From Ignavibacteria bacterium (GTDB lineage Bacteria; Bacteroidota; Ignavibacteria; Kapaibacteriales; UBA4661): a stretch of DNA of 64,000 nt. The DNA lies in the NCBI GenBank assembly GCA_014654705.1, contig JACVZY010000104.1:97310-161309 (forward strand), read 5' to 3'. The position numbers and the translations under genes are program-made. The number at the start of each line of letters is the position of its first letter. Within the stretch, counting starts at the first letter, position 1. Under the pieces are notes generated by a model that saw nothing but the letters and a program-made list of their open reading frames with translations, did no database searches and was not told the origin of the DNA. This document shows positions 43,889-51,422 of the stretch, in pieces.

Positions 43889-43989
43889 TTGGAGCGCGGG
43901 CTGTATTCCGCATCAGAAGGAGCTTCACACTAACCCGTGCGGAATCAATTCCTCACTTGTTAGTGTTTTTGTCAGCCCGAAAACTCCAA
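43889..43989 (+). ncRNA. Candidate structured RNA between kinases
   Basis: Nested complementary segments: TTGGAG (43889-43894) with CTCCAA (43984-43989) and CGGGCTG (43897-43903) with CAGCCCG (43973-43979) form one long outer stem with a small internal loop. Inside, ATTCCGCA (43905-43912) pairs with TGCGGAAT (43938-43945), while ACACTAAC (43927-43934) pairs with GTTAGTGT (43959-43966); these two cross, giving a pseudoknot or alternative folds. A terminator follows directly. It could be a 3' UTR of the upstream kinase or a leader for the next one. Confidence 0.4.
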
Positions 43990-44023
43990 GCCCGCCCGAA
44001 ACCCATTTTCCGGCGGGCTTTCT
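43988..44023 (+). terminator. Rho-independent terminator after structured region
   Basis: Stem AAGCCCGCC (43988-43996) and GGCGGGCTT (44012-44020), loop of 15, then TCT. Its left arm AGCCCGC could instead pair with GCGGGCT at 43896-43902, so formation may compete with the upstream fold. Confidence 0.65.
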
Positions 44024-44130
44024 ACTTGCACTTCAGCGAACAGAAAAACCACGATAATACTGCGAAAAACGTCTTGATGAACATACCGCAAGCAAGAAAA
44101 TTTCTCTTCTACCAAAAGTTTACTTGAATA

Positions 44131-44146
44131 ATACGCAAGTGCGTAT
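44131..44146. promoter_or_regulatory. Perfect palindrome upstream of propeller kinase
   Basis: ATACGCA-AG-TGCGTAT, 10 bases before the ATG at 44156, overlapping TATATTG (one T short of a -7 box). It could be an operator or a small hairpin near the start codon. Confidence 0.4.
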
Positions 44147-44155
44147 ATTGCCGTT

Positions 44156-47100
44156 ATGAAACTGTTTTTTCTTCTTTTGGTTATCGCGCCGTGCCTTGCC
44201 CACGCGCAGCACGCGCCCGTGAACATTCCTTCTCCAAAGGCGGGAACGGTTTTGCGCAGCCTTGACCCCAAGAAGGATATTACGCATTATATCCATCGGC
44301 TCTGGCAGGCGGAACAGGGATTGCCACAGAACTCCGCGCAGGCGCTCTGCCAGACGCGGGACGGGTACCTCTGGATAGGCACAGAAGAAGGTCTGGTGCG
44401 CTTCGACGGTGCGCGGTTCACCATCTTTGACACCAAAAATACTCCGGGGCTAAAAGCAAACGCCATACAAGCATTGCTCGAAGACTGCTCCGGTGCGCTC
44501 TGGATAGGCACAAGCGGCGGCGGTGTGAGCAGGTGGAAAGATGGGCACTGCACAGCATACACTACGGCAGAAGGCTTGTCAAGCGATTTCGTGAGTTCAC
44601 TCATGGAAGACCGCACTGGGGGCGCACACTCGGTGGGCGAAGGCGGCGCAATCTGGGTCGGTACGCTGGGCGGTGGCGTGAGCTATCTCAAAGACGGGAA
44701 GTTTACATCGTTGACCACTAAAAACGGTCTCTCGCACAATCTCGTTTTTACGCTGCTCCAAGACCGCACGGGCGATGTCTGGATAGGCACAAACGGCGGC
44801 GGCGTGAACAGACTGCATAACGGCGTTTTGACGGCATACACCACGCAAAATGGCTTGTCGCACAATCTCGTCCGGTCACTTCTGGAAGACCGCGACGGAG
44901 CGATTTGGATAGGGACGTTTGGCGGCGGGCTGAATCGGTTCAAAGACGGCAAGTTTACCGTCTTCACCACCAAAGACGGGCTTTCGCACAATCTTGTCTG
45001 GTCGCTCCGAGAAGACCAATTGGGAACGCTCTGGGTCGGTACCTTCGGCGGCGGGCTAAATCGGTTCCGCAATGGCGTTTTTTCTACATTTTCCACGAAG
45101 AATGGGCTTTCAAGCGACCTCGTGCGTGCCATACTGGAAGACCGCGAAGGAACGCTCTGGGTCGGCACCGTCGGCGGGCTGAATTGCTTCAAAGACGGTA
45201 TATTTACAACGTTCTCCACGCTTGATGGTTTGTCCCATGATGTCGTCCGAACACTCACGGAAAAAAGTGTGGAGGCAACCGCAAAAGGAAGTACGGGCGT
45301 GCATAAAGAAATGTGGCTCGGCACGTTTGGCGGCGGCGTGAACTTGCTTCGGGACGGCAGGGCGCAGGCGTGGACAGCTCGCACGGGGCTTTCGAGCGAT
45401 ATCATCTATACACTCTTGGAAGACCGAAGCAGGGGCGACAATGCAGGAGCGCTCTGGATAGGTACAAATGGCGGGGGATTGAATCGGCTTCAGAATGGTA
45501 CAATTACCACCTACAATACGAAAAATGGTCTGGCGAACGATGTGGTGTATGCCCTTGCGCAGGAATCACGTTCGGGAGCGCTCTGGATAGGCACAAATGG
45601 CGGCGGATTGAACCGTTTGTCATCGGGAAAATTCACCAATTACACCACCAAAGACGGTTTATCAAGCAATAACGTGCGGACGCTGCTTCTGGAAAACCGC
45701 AGTAATGATGAGCAATCGGAAACGCTGTGGATAGGCACGGTGGGCGGTGGGCTGAATAGGCTCAAAGACGGACAATGTACAGTGTTCACGACCAAAGACG
45801 GTTTGTCGCACAACAACGTGCGTTCTCTCTTCCAAGACCGCGAGGGAACGTTATGGATAGGCACGGTGGGTGGCGGGCTGAACAGATTTAAGGACGGCAA
45901 ATTTACGGCATTTACTACCGCAATCGGTCTTTTCGATGACGTTGTGCATTGTGTCGTAGAAGACGACTACGGCTACCTGTGGATGTCGTGCAACAAAGGC
46001 ATCTTCCGCGTTCGTAAGGGTGATTTGAACGCTGTTGCCGAAGGGAAATTGTCCAAATTTCCGTGCGAATCCTTCGGTATTACCGACGGTATGCGGAGTG
46101 CGGAGTGCAATAGTGGTAATCCGGCAGGCTGGAAAGACCGCGATGGACATTTGTGGTTTGCAACGATGGCAGGCGCTGTAACGGTCAATCCGGGTACGGT
46201 GCTTTCTCGCGCCAATAGCATCGCGCCGCCGGTTATTATCGAAAGTATTATTGCCGATAGTGTCCGACTGGACGTATCCTCTCCGGCAACAGCACAAACG
46301 GGCGCAGAAAAGTTTGAATTTTACTACACTGCCACAAGCCTTTTTGCACCGGAGCGGGTGAAATTCAAATACCTTCTCGAAGGCTACGATAAACAGTGGG
46401 TGGATGCCGGTACGAGGCGCACGGCGTATTACACCAATCTGCAACGCGGACGCGACTACCGCTTTCGCGTCATCGCTTGCAACAACGATGGCGTATGGAA
46501 CGAGACCGGTGCTACGGTGATGCTCTACCTTACGCCGCTCTTCTGGGAAACTTGGTGGTTCTTGACGCTCTGCGGTCTTGCGTTTGTGTCATTGGGTGTC
46601 GTGGCATACCGTGTGCGTGTCCGGCGCTTACACCATCGGGCGGATATGCTGGAGAAAATGGTAGAAGAGCGCACGGCAGAACTGCGCGAGAGCAATGAAG
46701 AAATACAGCAGCATCTGGAGGAAATAGACAAACAAGGGTATGAAATTGAGCTTTCTAATTTGGAATTGCGCGAAAAAAACTTGCAATTGGAAACACTGCA
46801 CAAAGAAAAAGATGAGTTTCTGGGCATTGTGGCGCACGACCTGAAAAACCCTCTTGCCAGTATTTCTCTGACCGCCTCGCTTATTCGCACGTATCGCCAG
46901 CGTCATGGAGACGAATGGATAGACGAGCAGGCGAACAAAATTGAAGCAATGACCGGACGGATGACCAGCATCATTATGAATTTGCTGGATGTGAATGCAC
47001 TGGAATCGGGGAATTATAATTTTCACATTGAAGATTTCGATATTGTGCCCGTGGTGGCTATGGTTGTGCAGGAGTATCAAAGTGAATCTGCTGCAAAAAA

Positions 47101-47608
47101 GATTCGCATTACTGCCGATTTGCCATCGGAACGCGCCGTGATAGCACGTGCCGACAGCGCGATTGTGCAGGGGATTTTGGATAATCTTCTCTCGAACGCT
47201 GTTAAATACTCGCCGCATGGGAAGAATATTTACGTGAGGGTTCGTCATTGGTCGTTGGTCGGTGGTCATTTGGCGAATGACAATGGCGGTGCGACATCGG
47301 TACAGACCAACGACCGCGTAAACGATGAGCAATTAACTCATAACCAAAGGCTTCGCATCGAAGTTCAGGACGAGGGTCCGGGCTTGAGTGAGGAAGACAA
47401 GAAGCATTTATTCGGTAAATTCGCGCGGCTTTCGGCACGCCCAACGGGTGGCGAGCATAGTACGGGTCTGGGATTGAGCATCGTGAAGAAGATGGTGGAA
47501 GCAATGAATGGTAAGGTTTGGTGCGAATCGGAGTTAGGGCAGGGTGCGACGTTTATTGTGGAATTACCAAAGTCACAAATTATTCACAATGACATATCGG
47601 CAGAATAG
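44156..47608 (+). CDS. Propeller (Reg_prop/Y_Y_Y) sensor histidine kinase with palindromic lid insertion
   Basis: 1150 residues. Signal peptide ends LAHAQ. Fourteen very regular blades (ALWIGTNGGGLNRL occurs twice), consistent with two seven-bladed propellers; neighbouring blades are also similar in DNA. Y_Y_Y near 715-785, membrane helix near 799-820, long coiled coil, H-box GIVAHDLKNP (His894), HATPase with signature RLSARPTGGEHSTG. Before the G1 box about 36 extra residues (about 47239-47346) are encoded by DNA with a perfect 11-bp inverted repeat and three tandem heptamers, so it looks like an inserted element kept in frame. Its closest architectural relative is the kinase at 10835-14146, with the same N-terminal layout (YIHRLWQAEQGLPQNSAQAL). 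The membrane kinase at 47630 follows 21 bp later. Confidence 0.93.
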   Translation: MKLFFLLLVIAPCLAHAQHAPVNIPSPKAGTVLRSLDPKKDITHYIHRLWQAEQGLPQNSAQALCQTRDGYLWIGTEEGLVRFDGARFTIFDTKNTPGLKANAIQALLEDCSGALWIGTSGGGVSRWKDGHCTAYTTAEGLSSDFVSSLMEDRTGGAHSVGEGGAIWVGTLGGGVSYLKDGKFTSLTTKNGLSHNLVFTLLQDRTGDVWIGTNGGGVNRLHNGVLTAYTTQNGLSHNLVRSLLEDRDGAIWIGTFGGGLNRFKDGKFTVFTTKDGLSHNLVWSLREDQLGTLWVGTFGGGLNRFRNGVFSTFSTKNGLSSDLVRAILEDREGTLWVGTVGGLNCFKDGIFTTFSTLDGLSHDVVRTLTEKSVEATAKGSTGVHKEMWLGTFGGGVNLLRDGRAQAWTARTGLSSDIIYTLLEDRSRGDNAGALWIGTNGGGLNRLQNGTITTYNTKNGLANDVVYALAQESRSGALWIGTNGGGLNRLSSGKFTNYTTKDGLSSNNVRTLLLENRSNDEQSETLWIGTVGGGLNRLKDGQCTVFTTKDGLSHNNVRSLFQDREGTLWIGTVGGGLNRFKDGKFTAFTTAIGLFDDVVHCVVEDDYGYLWMSCNKGIFRVRKGDLNAVAEGKLSKFPCESFGITDGMRSAECNSGNPAGWKDRDGHLWFATMAGAVTVNPGTVLSRANSIAPPVIIESIIADSVRLDVSSPATAQTGAEKFEFYYTATSLFAPERVKFKYLLEGYDKQWVDAGTRRTAYYTNLQRGRDYRFRVIACNNDGVWNETGATVMLYLTPLFWETWWFLTLCGLAFVSLGVVAYRVRVRRLHHRADMLEKMVEERTAELRESNEEIQQHLEEIDKQGYEIELSNLELREKNLQLETLHKEKDEFLGIVAHDLKNPLASISLTASLIRTYRQRHGDEWIDEQANKIEAMTGRMTSIIMNLLDVNALESGNYNFHIEDFDIVPVVAMVVQEYQSESAAKKIRITADLPSERAVIARADSAIVQGILDNLLSNAVKYSPHGKNIYVRVRHWSLVGGHLANDNGGATSVQTNDRVNDEQLTHNQRLRIEVQDEGPGLSEEDKKHLFGKFARLSARPTGGEHSTGLGLSIVKKMVEAMNGKVWCESELGQGATFIVELPKSQIIHNDISAE
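47249..47315. repeat. Palindromic element inserted in frame in kinase gene
   Basis: GGTCGTTGGTC (47250-47260) and GACCAACGACC (47305-47315) are perfect inverted copies. The left side has three tandem TGGTCRN heptamers (47249-47269). The element lies between the N box and G1 box of the HATPase domain and keeps the frame open. Confidence 0.7.
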
Positions 47609-47629
47609 AACAACCAGAATAGAACAACA

Positions 47630-49018
47630 ATGCTACAATATCTCTCCTCGAATATCAAGCATCTGCTCTCTCGGTTGCGTGAAGCACGTGGGCTTTTTTT
47701 TCAAACTCTCCGTGACCGTGTGTATCCGGAAACGTTTAGTCAAGAAATCAATGAGCAGTGCCGTATTTTCTTTCCGTTCTATGCCATACCATTTTCGCTT
47801 GTCGCCCTGCCATATACCGTTCTTGATAAGATATTACTACCAAATGAACCGCTTGTGGTTTTGCTGCGTTATGGTATGTCCGTTGTTGTTGTTGTTGCGA
47901 TTTTAGCTCGCTATCTCTGGCGATATGAAGCGCGGCATCGTTTTATTGCTGCGGCAATGATGTACTATCTCATTCTTTCTGCTGGCATCATTACTGGGCT
48001 TGCCAAAGCGCATCCGAGTTACTTCGGTGGGTATTGTTATGTGATTGTGCTTTTAGGGGCATTGCCCGTACCACTTTCTCAGTCAATTGTGGGGCTTATT
48101 CTATCCTTATTGGTATTTGCCGGACTGAGCATTCATTTGGAGGTAGATTTTACAAATCCGTCTGTACGATATGGCTTGCAAGACCTGATGAGCAGTATTG
48201 TTGTTCACGCTTGTCTTAGCTTCGGATGGTCGCTTGCACGGCGGAATGCTTACGAGCAAGGGCGGGCTATACAAGAGCAAAAGAGGCTTTTGGAGCATCA
48301 AGCCGAAGAACTTATTGCGCTGAACAACGAAAAAAATGAGATGCTCAGTATTGTCGCCCACGACTTGAAGAATCCTATCACGGCAGTACGCGGTTTGGGA
48401 GAGCTTATCAAAAGCGGCTATGCTCGTGGGAAGCAATTAGAAGAAGTAGCTGAACAGATTATGAGTACTGGCGATAGAATGTTGGATTTGGTAAAAAATC
48501 TCCTCGCCGAAAATCAATTAGAAGAAGGTAAAATGCCGTTTGCGCTGCGGATACTCAATATTGCGGTACTTGTTGAAGCAAGTATTAAGGAGTATCGGCA
48601 GATAGCGGCGCTCAAGGGTATCACACTGCACTATACGAACAAAGCCACCGACACCAGAGTAATCGCCGATGAACAAGCATTTGTGCAGGTAATGGACAAC
48701 CTACTTTCGAATGCGGTCAAATACTCGCCGCACGGGAAGCAAATTTTTATACGTGTCGTAAGTGCTGACGATGCTGTCCGTATAGAAGTGCAGGACGAGG
48801 GACAAGGAATTTCGCCCGACGATATGAAAAAGTTATTCGGTAAATTTGCCCGACTTTCGGCTCGTCCGACAGGCGGCGAGCATAGTACGGGCTTGGGCTT
48901 GAGCATTGTCAAGAAAATGGTGGAAGCTATGCACGGCAGCATATGGTGCGAATCGGAGGTAGGCAAAGGAGCGACGTTTATTGTGGAATTGCCGAGCGCA
49001 GATGCTGCCACAGCGTAA
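47630..49018 (+). CDS. Membrane sensor histidine kinase (YPETF/EINEQCRIFF type)
   Basis: 462 residues. The N-terminal 200 residues match the kinase at 22220-23692: VYPETFSQEINEQCRIFF, ARYLWRYEARH, AGIITGLAKAHPSYFGGYC and VRYGLQDLMSSIVVHACLS all have counterparts. Five or six membrane helices at about 47-200, a shorter coiled coil than the paralogue, H-box SIVAHDLKNP (His244), HATPase with the full signature. It likely shares a transcript with the propeller kinase 21 bp upstream. It precedes the OmpR-type regulator by 53 bp, but that regulator has its own dedicated kinase next to it. Confidence 0.92.
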   Translation: MLQYLSSNIKHLLSRLREARGLFFQTLRDRVYPETFSQEINEQCRIFFPFYAIPFSLVALPYTVLDKILLPNEPLVVLLRYGMSVVVVVAILARYLWRYEARHRFIAAAMMYYLILSAGIITGLAKAHPSYFGGYCYVIVLLGALPVPLSQSIVGLILSLLVFAGLSIHLEVDFTNPSVRYGLQDLMSSIVVHACLSFGWSLARRNAYEQGRAIQEQKRLLEHQAEELIALNNEKNEMLSIVAHDLKNPITAVRGLGELIKSGYARGKQLEEVAEQIMSTGDRMLDLVKNLLAENQLEEGKMPFALRILNIAVLVEASIKEYRQIAALKGITLHYTNKATDTRVIADEQAFVQVMDNLLSNAVKYSPHGKQIFIRVVSADDAVRIEVQDEGQGISPDDMKKLFGKFARLSARPTGGEHSTGLGLSIVKKMVEAMHGSIWCESEVGKGATFIVELPSADAATA

Positions 49019-49071
49019 TAGTTATGTTGAGTTCTTAGTTTGTTTCACTACACTACACAAGCACTGATGAT

Positions 49072-49749
49072 ATGCGAGTTTTACTCATTGAGGATGATGA
49101 ACGTTTATCCAAAAGTATTCCGGAAATGCTGCGAGCAGCGGGTCATGCCGTTGATGTAGCACTTGATGGTTTTATTGGGGAAGAGTACGCAGCCGTCAAT
49201 TTGTACGATGTCATTGTGCTTGATATAATGCTACCGAAGCAAGACGGCTGGACAACGTGCCGTCATCTCCGCCAAAGTGGCATTCTGACCCCAATACTGA
49301 TGCTTACTGCTCTTGGGGATGTTGACGACCGTATTCGCGGCTTAGATACGGGGGCAGATGACTACCTTACGAAGCCTTTTCATAATGGCGAACTTCTCGC
49401 TCGTCTGCGCTCGCTCTCACGGCGAAGTACGCAGCAGCGAGGCTCAACACTCGAAGTCTTTGGTCTTCTCTTAGATTCAGCCACACACCATGCACGGCGC
49501 AATGGGCGGGATATTACTCTCAGCACAAAGGAATTTGCCCTTTTAGAATTGTTTATGACGCATCCGCATACAATCGTATCGCGCGAACGTATTTCTGAAT
49601 ATTTGTGGGATATGAATTTTGAACCACGCAGCAACGTCATTGAATCATTCGTGAAATTCCTACGGCAAAAAATTGAATGTAACGGCGAACCCAAGCTCAT
49701 CCATACCATTCGTGGAGCGGGATATATGTTTTCCGATAAAGAGCCATAG
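49072..49749 (+). CDS. OmpR-type response regulator
   Basis: 225 residues. Receiver domain with acidic pair EDD, phospho-acceptor Asp51 (VIVLDIMLPKQDGW), Thr of MLTAL and Lys of LTKPF. C-terminal winged helix with typical LSTKEFALLELFMTHPHTIVSRERI and HTIRGAGYMF. With the HAMP kinase at 49827 it makes a complete classical two-component pair, and the TonB-dependent receptor that follows may be its target; the family is often linked to metals or envelope stress, but no specific signal can be inferred. Confidence 0.95.
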   Translation: MRVLLIEDDERLSKSIPEMLRAAGHAVDVALDGFIGEEYAAVNLYDVIVLDIMLPKQDGWTTCRHLRQSGILTPILMLTALGDVDDRIRGLDTGADDYLTKPFHNGELLARLRSLSRRSTQQRGSTLEVFGLLLDSATHHARRNGRDITLSTKEFALLELFMTHPHTIVSRERISEYLWDMNFEPRSNVIESFVKFLRQKIECNGEPKLIHTIRGAGYMFSDKEP

Positions 49750-49826
49750 CCAAACTCAGTGCAATAGTTTTTGCGTTTTCCCACCATTTCTTGCACCCAA
49801 GAAACTAGACCCCGTCGGAGTGATAT

Positions 49827-51341
49827 ATGAGCGATATATTTCGATTGCGAAATCTTTCTACTGTACTCAAGATTACTATTGCCAGTACGTTGGTCGTGGG
49901 CGTGGTGATGGTGCTTATCGCAATCGGAGCGTACTATTTTGCCCGAATGTCGCTCTTCTCAGGAATAGATGCTCGTTTGTCGAGTCATTCGGAAAAAGTA
50001 GAAACCGAATTAGAGGAGTATTTGGGCGGTCTTAAAAGCACTTCATCACCGCTAAAAATCATGCGCCGTGAGGAAATTGGTGACCTGAGTACGGATGGAT
50101 TGCAGGACCTCCATGTATGGGTGTGGAATAGTGCGGGGCAGACCGTTATTACCGATACCATTACATCTTTTGAGCCGTTATCGCCCACCCATAATCGCAA
50201 TACGTTTATTCTCAAACAGCTTCACCACGACACGGTTTGTACTGTTGCACTGGACGCTGCCGTGTTTCAGGCGGCGACGTATCGTCTTTGTCAAAAGACC
50301 TATCGTCTTGGGGAGAGCGGAACATACACCGTGGTGCTTACCGTAGCGGTCATGGCAAGTTTACAGGAAACCGAACAAGAACTTATGCGGTTTCGGGGTT
50401 TATTAGTGGTGATTGTTCTTGTTGTTCCGTTCATTACAGGGCTGGCAGCCTACTATGCAGCAAGAACCGCCCTACATCCCATCACGACCATGACGGACGC
50501 AGCAGCGCGGATGAGTGTAGGAAACTTGCGAGAACGCCTGAGATTACCTGAAGCAAAAGACGAGGTACGCTCTCTCGCCGAAACCTTTAATTCTATGCTT
50601 GCCCGCCTGCAAACCTCTTTTGAAGCGCAGCAGCATTTTGTTGCCGATGCGGCACACGAATTGCGCACACCGCTCACCGCCTTGCGCTGTGAACTAGAGC
50701 TTGTCTTGCAGACTGCTCTTGATGCGGGAAGCGTTCCACAAACCAGTATCTTTCCCAAAATTGAATACTCATTGAAGGAAATTTCACGGCTGGAACGTTT
50801 AACCGAGCATCTGCTAACATTGGCTCGTTTAGATGCTGCCTTGCCTCTGCACGTTGAATTGGTTCGTGTGGATGAAGTCGTGATTGAATGCGTCCAACGG
50901 ATTATGCCTCTTGCTACTCAAAAATTTATTACTGTTGATTTTTTTATTGAGGAAGCACTGGAAATGAATGCCGATATTCTTTATTTGCGGCGAGCACTCG
51001 TCAATCTTGCAGAAAATGCCGTTGTATATGCACCTGAACATACCACCGTTTCTATGCAGTTGCACCGCTCAAGGCGGCAGTTCGCAGAATCACGTGCAGA
51101 AGAAGAAATCGCTTTGTTGGTCATCACCAACGCAGGGGAAATTGCTGTCGAAGACCGTGAGCGTATTTTTGAGCGATTTTACCGCGGGGAGCGTGAACGC
51201 TCAAAAGCAAACGGAAGTGGATTGGGGTTGGCAATCGCACGAGAAATTATTATTCGGCAAGGGGGAGTTCTGAGCCTTGAAACACAGCATCAAACGGTTG
51301 TTTGTACTGTTATGCTCCCGCTCCAAAAAATTCCTACCTAG
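49827..51341 (+). CDS. Classical HAMP sensor histidine kinase
   Basis: 504 residues from ATG 49827 with GGAG six bases upstream. Two membrane helices (about 12-38 and 185-210) flank a periplasmic domain of about 150 residues; then HAMP (ARTALHPITTMTDAAARMSVGN), H-box FVADAAHELRTPL (His277), N box LVNLAENAVVYAPE, and G2 GSGLGLAIAREII. This is the EnvZ/CusS-like HPK1 type and lacks the array signature, so it is not part of the expanded family. Gene order regulator-kinase with a 77-bp gap marks it as the partner of the OmpR-type regulator. Confidence 0.95.
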   Translation: MSDIFRLRNLSTVLKITIASTLVVGVVMVLIAIGAYYFARMSLFSGIDARLSSHSEKVETELEEYLGGLKSTSSPLKIMRREEIGDLSTDGLQDLHVWVWNSAGQTVITDTITSFEPLSPTHNRNTFILKQLHHDTVCTVALDAAVFQAATYRLCQKTYRLGESGTYTVVLTVAVMASLQETEQELMRFRGLLVVIVLVVPFITGLAAYYAARTALHPITTMTDAAARMSVGNLRERLRLPEAKDEVRSLAETFNSMLARLQTSFEAQQHFVADAAHELRTPLTALRCELELVLQTALDAGSVPQTSIFPKIEYSLKEISRLERLTEHLLTLARLDAALPLHVELVRVDEVVIECVQRIMPLATQKFITVDFFIEEALEMNADILYLRRALVNLAENAVVYAPEHTTVSMQLHRSRRQFAESRAEEEIALLVITNAGEIAVEDRERIFERFYRGERERSKANGSGLGLAIAREIIIRQGGVLSLETQHQTVVCTVMLPLQKIPT

Positions 51342-51373
51342 CGCGTTTTCATCTTCATTTCATCTTGCATTAG

Positions 51374-51381
51374 TATCTTTG
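51374..51381 (+). promoter_or_regulatory. Possible -7 box of TonB receptor gene
   Basis: TATCTTTG fits TAnnTTTG, 41 bases before the ATG at 51423; no TTTG at the normal distance upstream. Confidence 0.3.
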
Positions 51382-51422
51382 ATTACCATATTCGATATTT
51401 CACCAATTTTATCAGTTGCACC

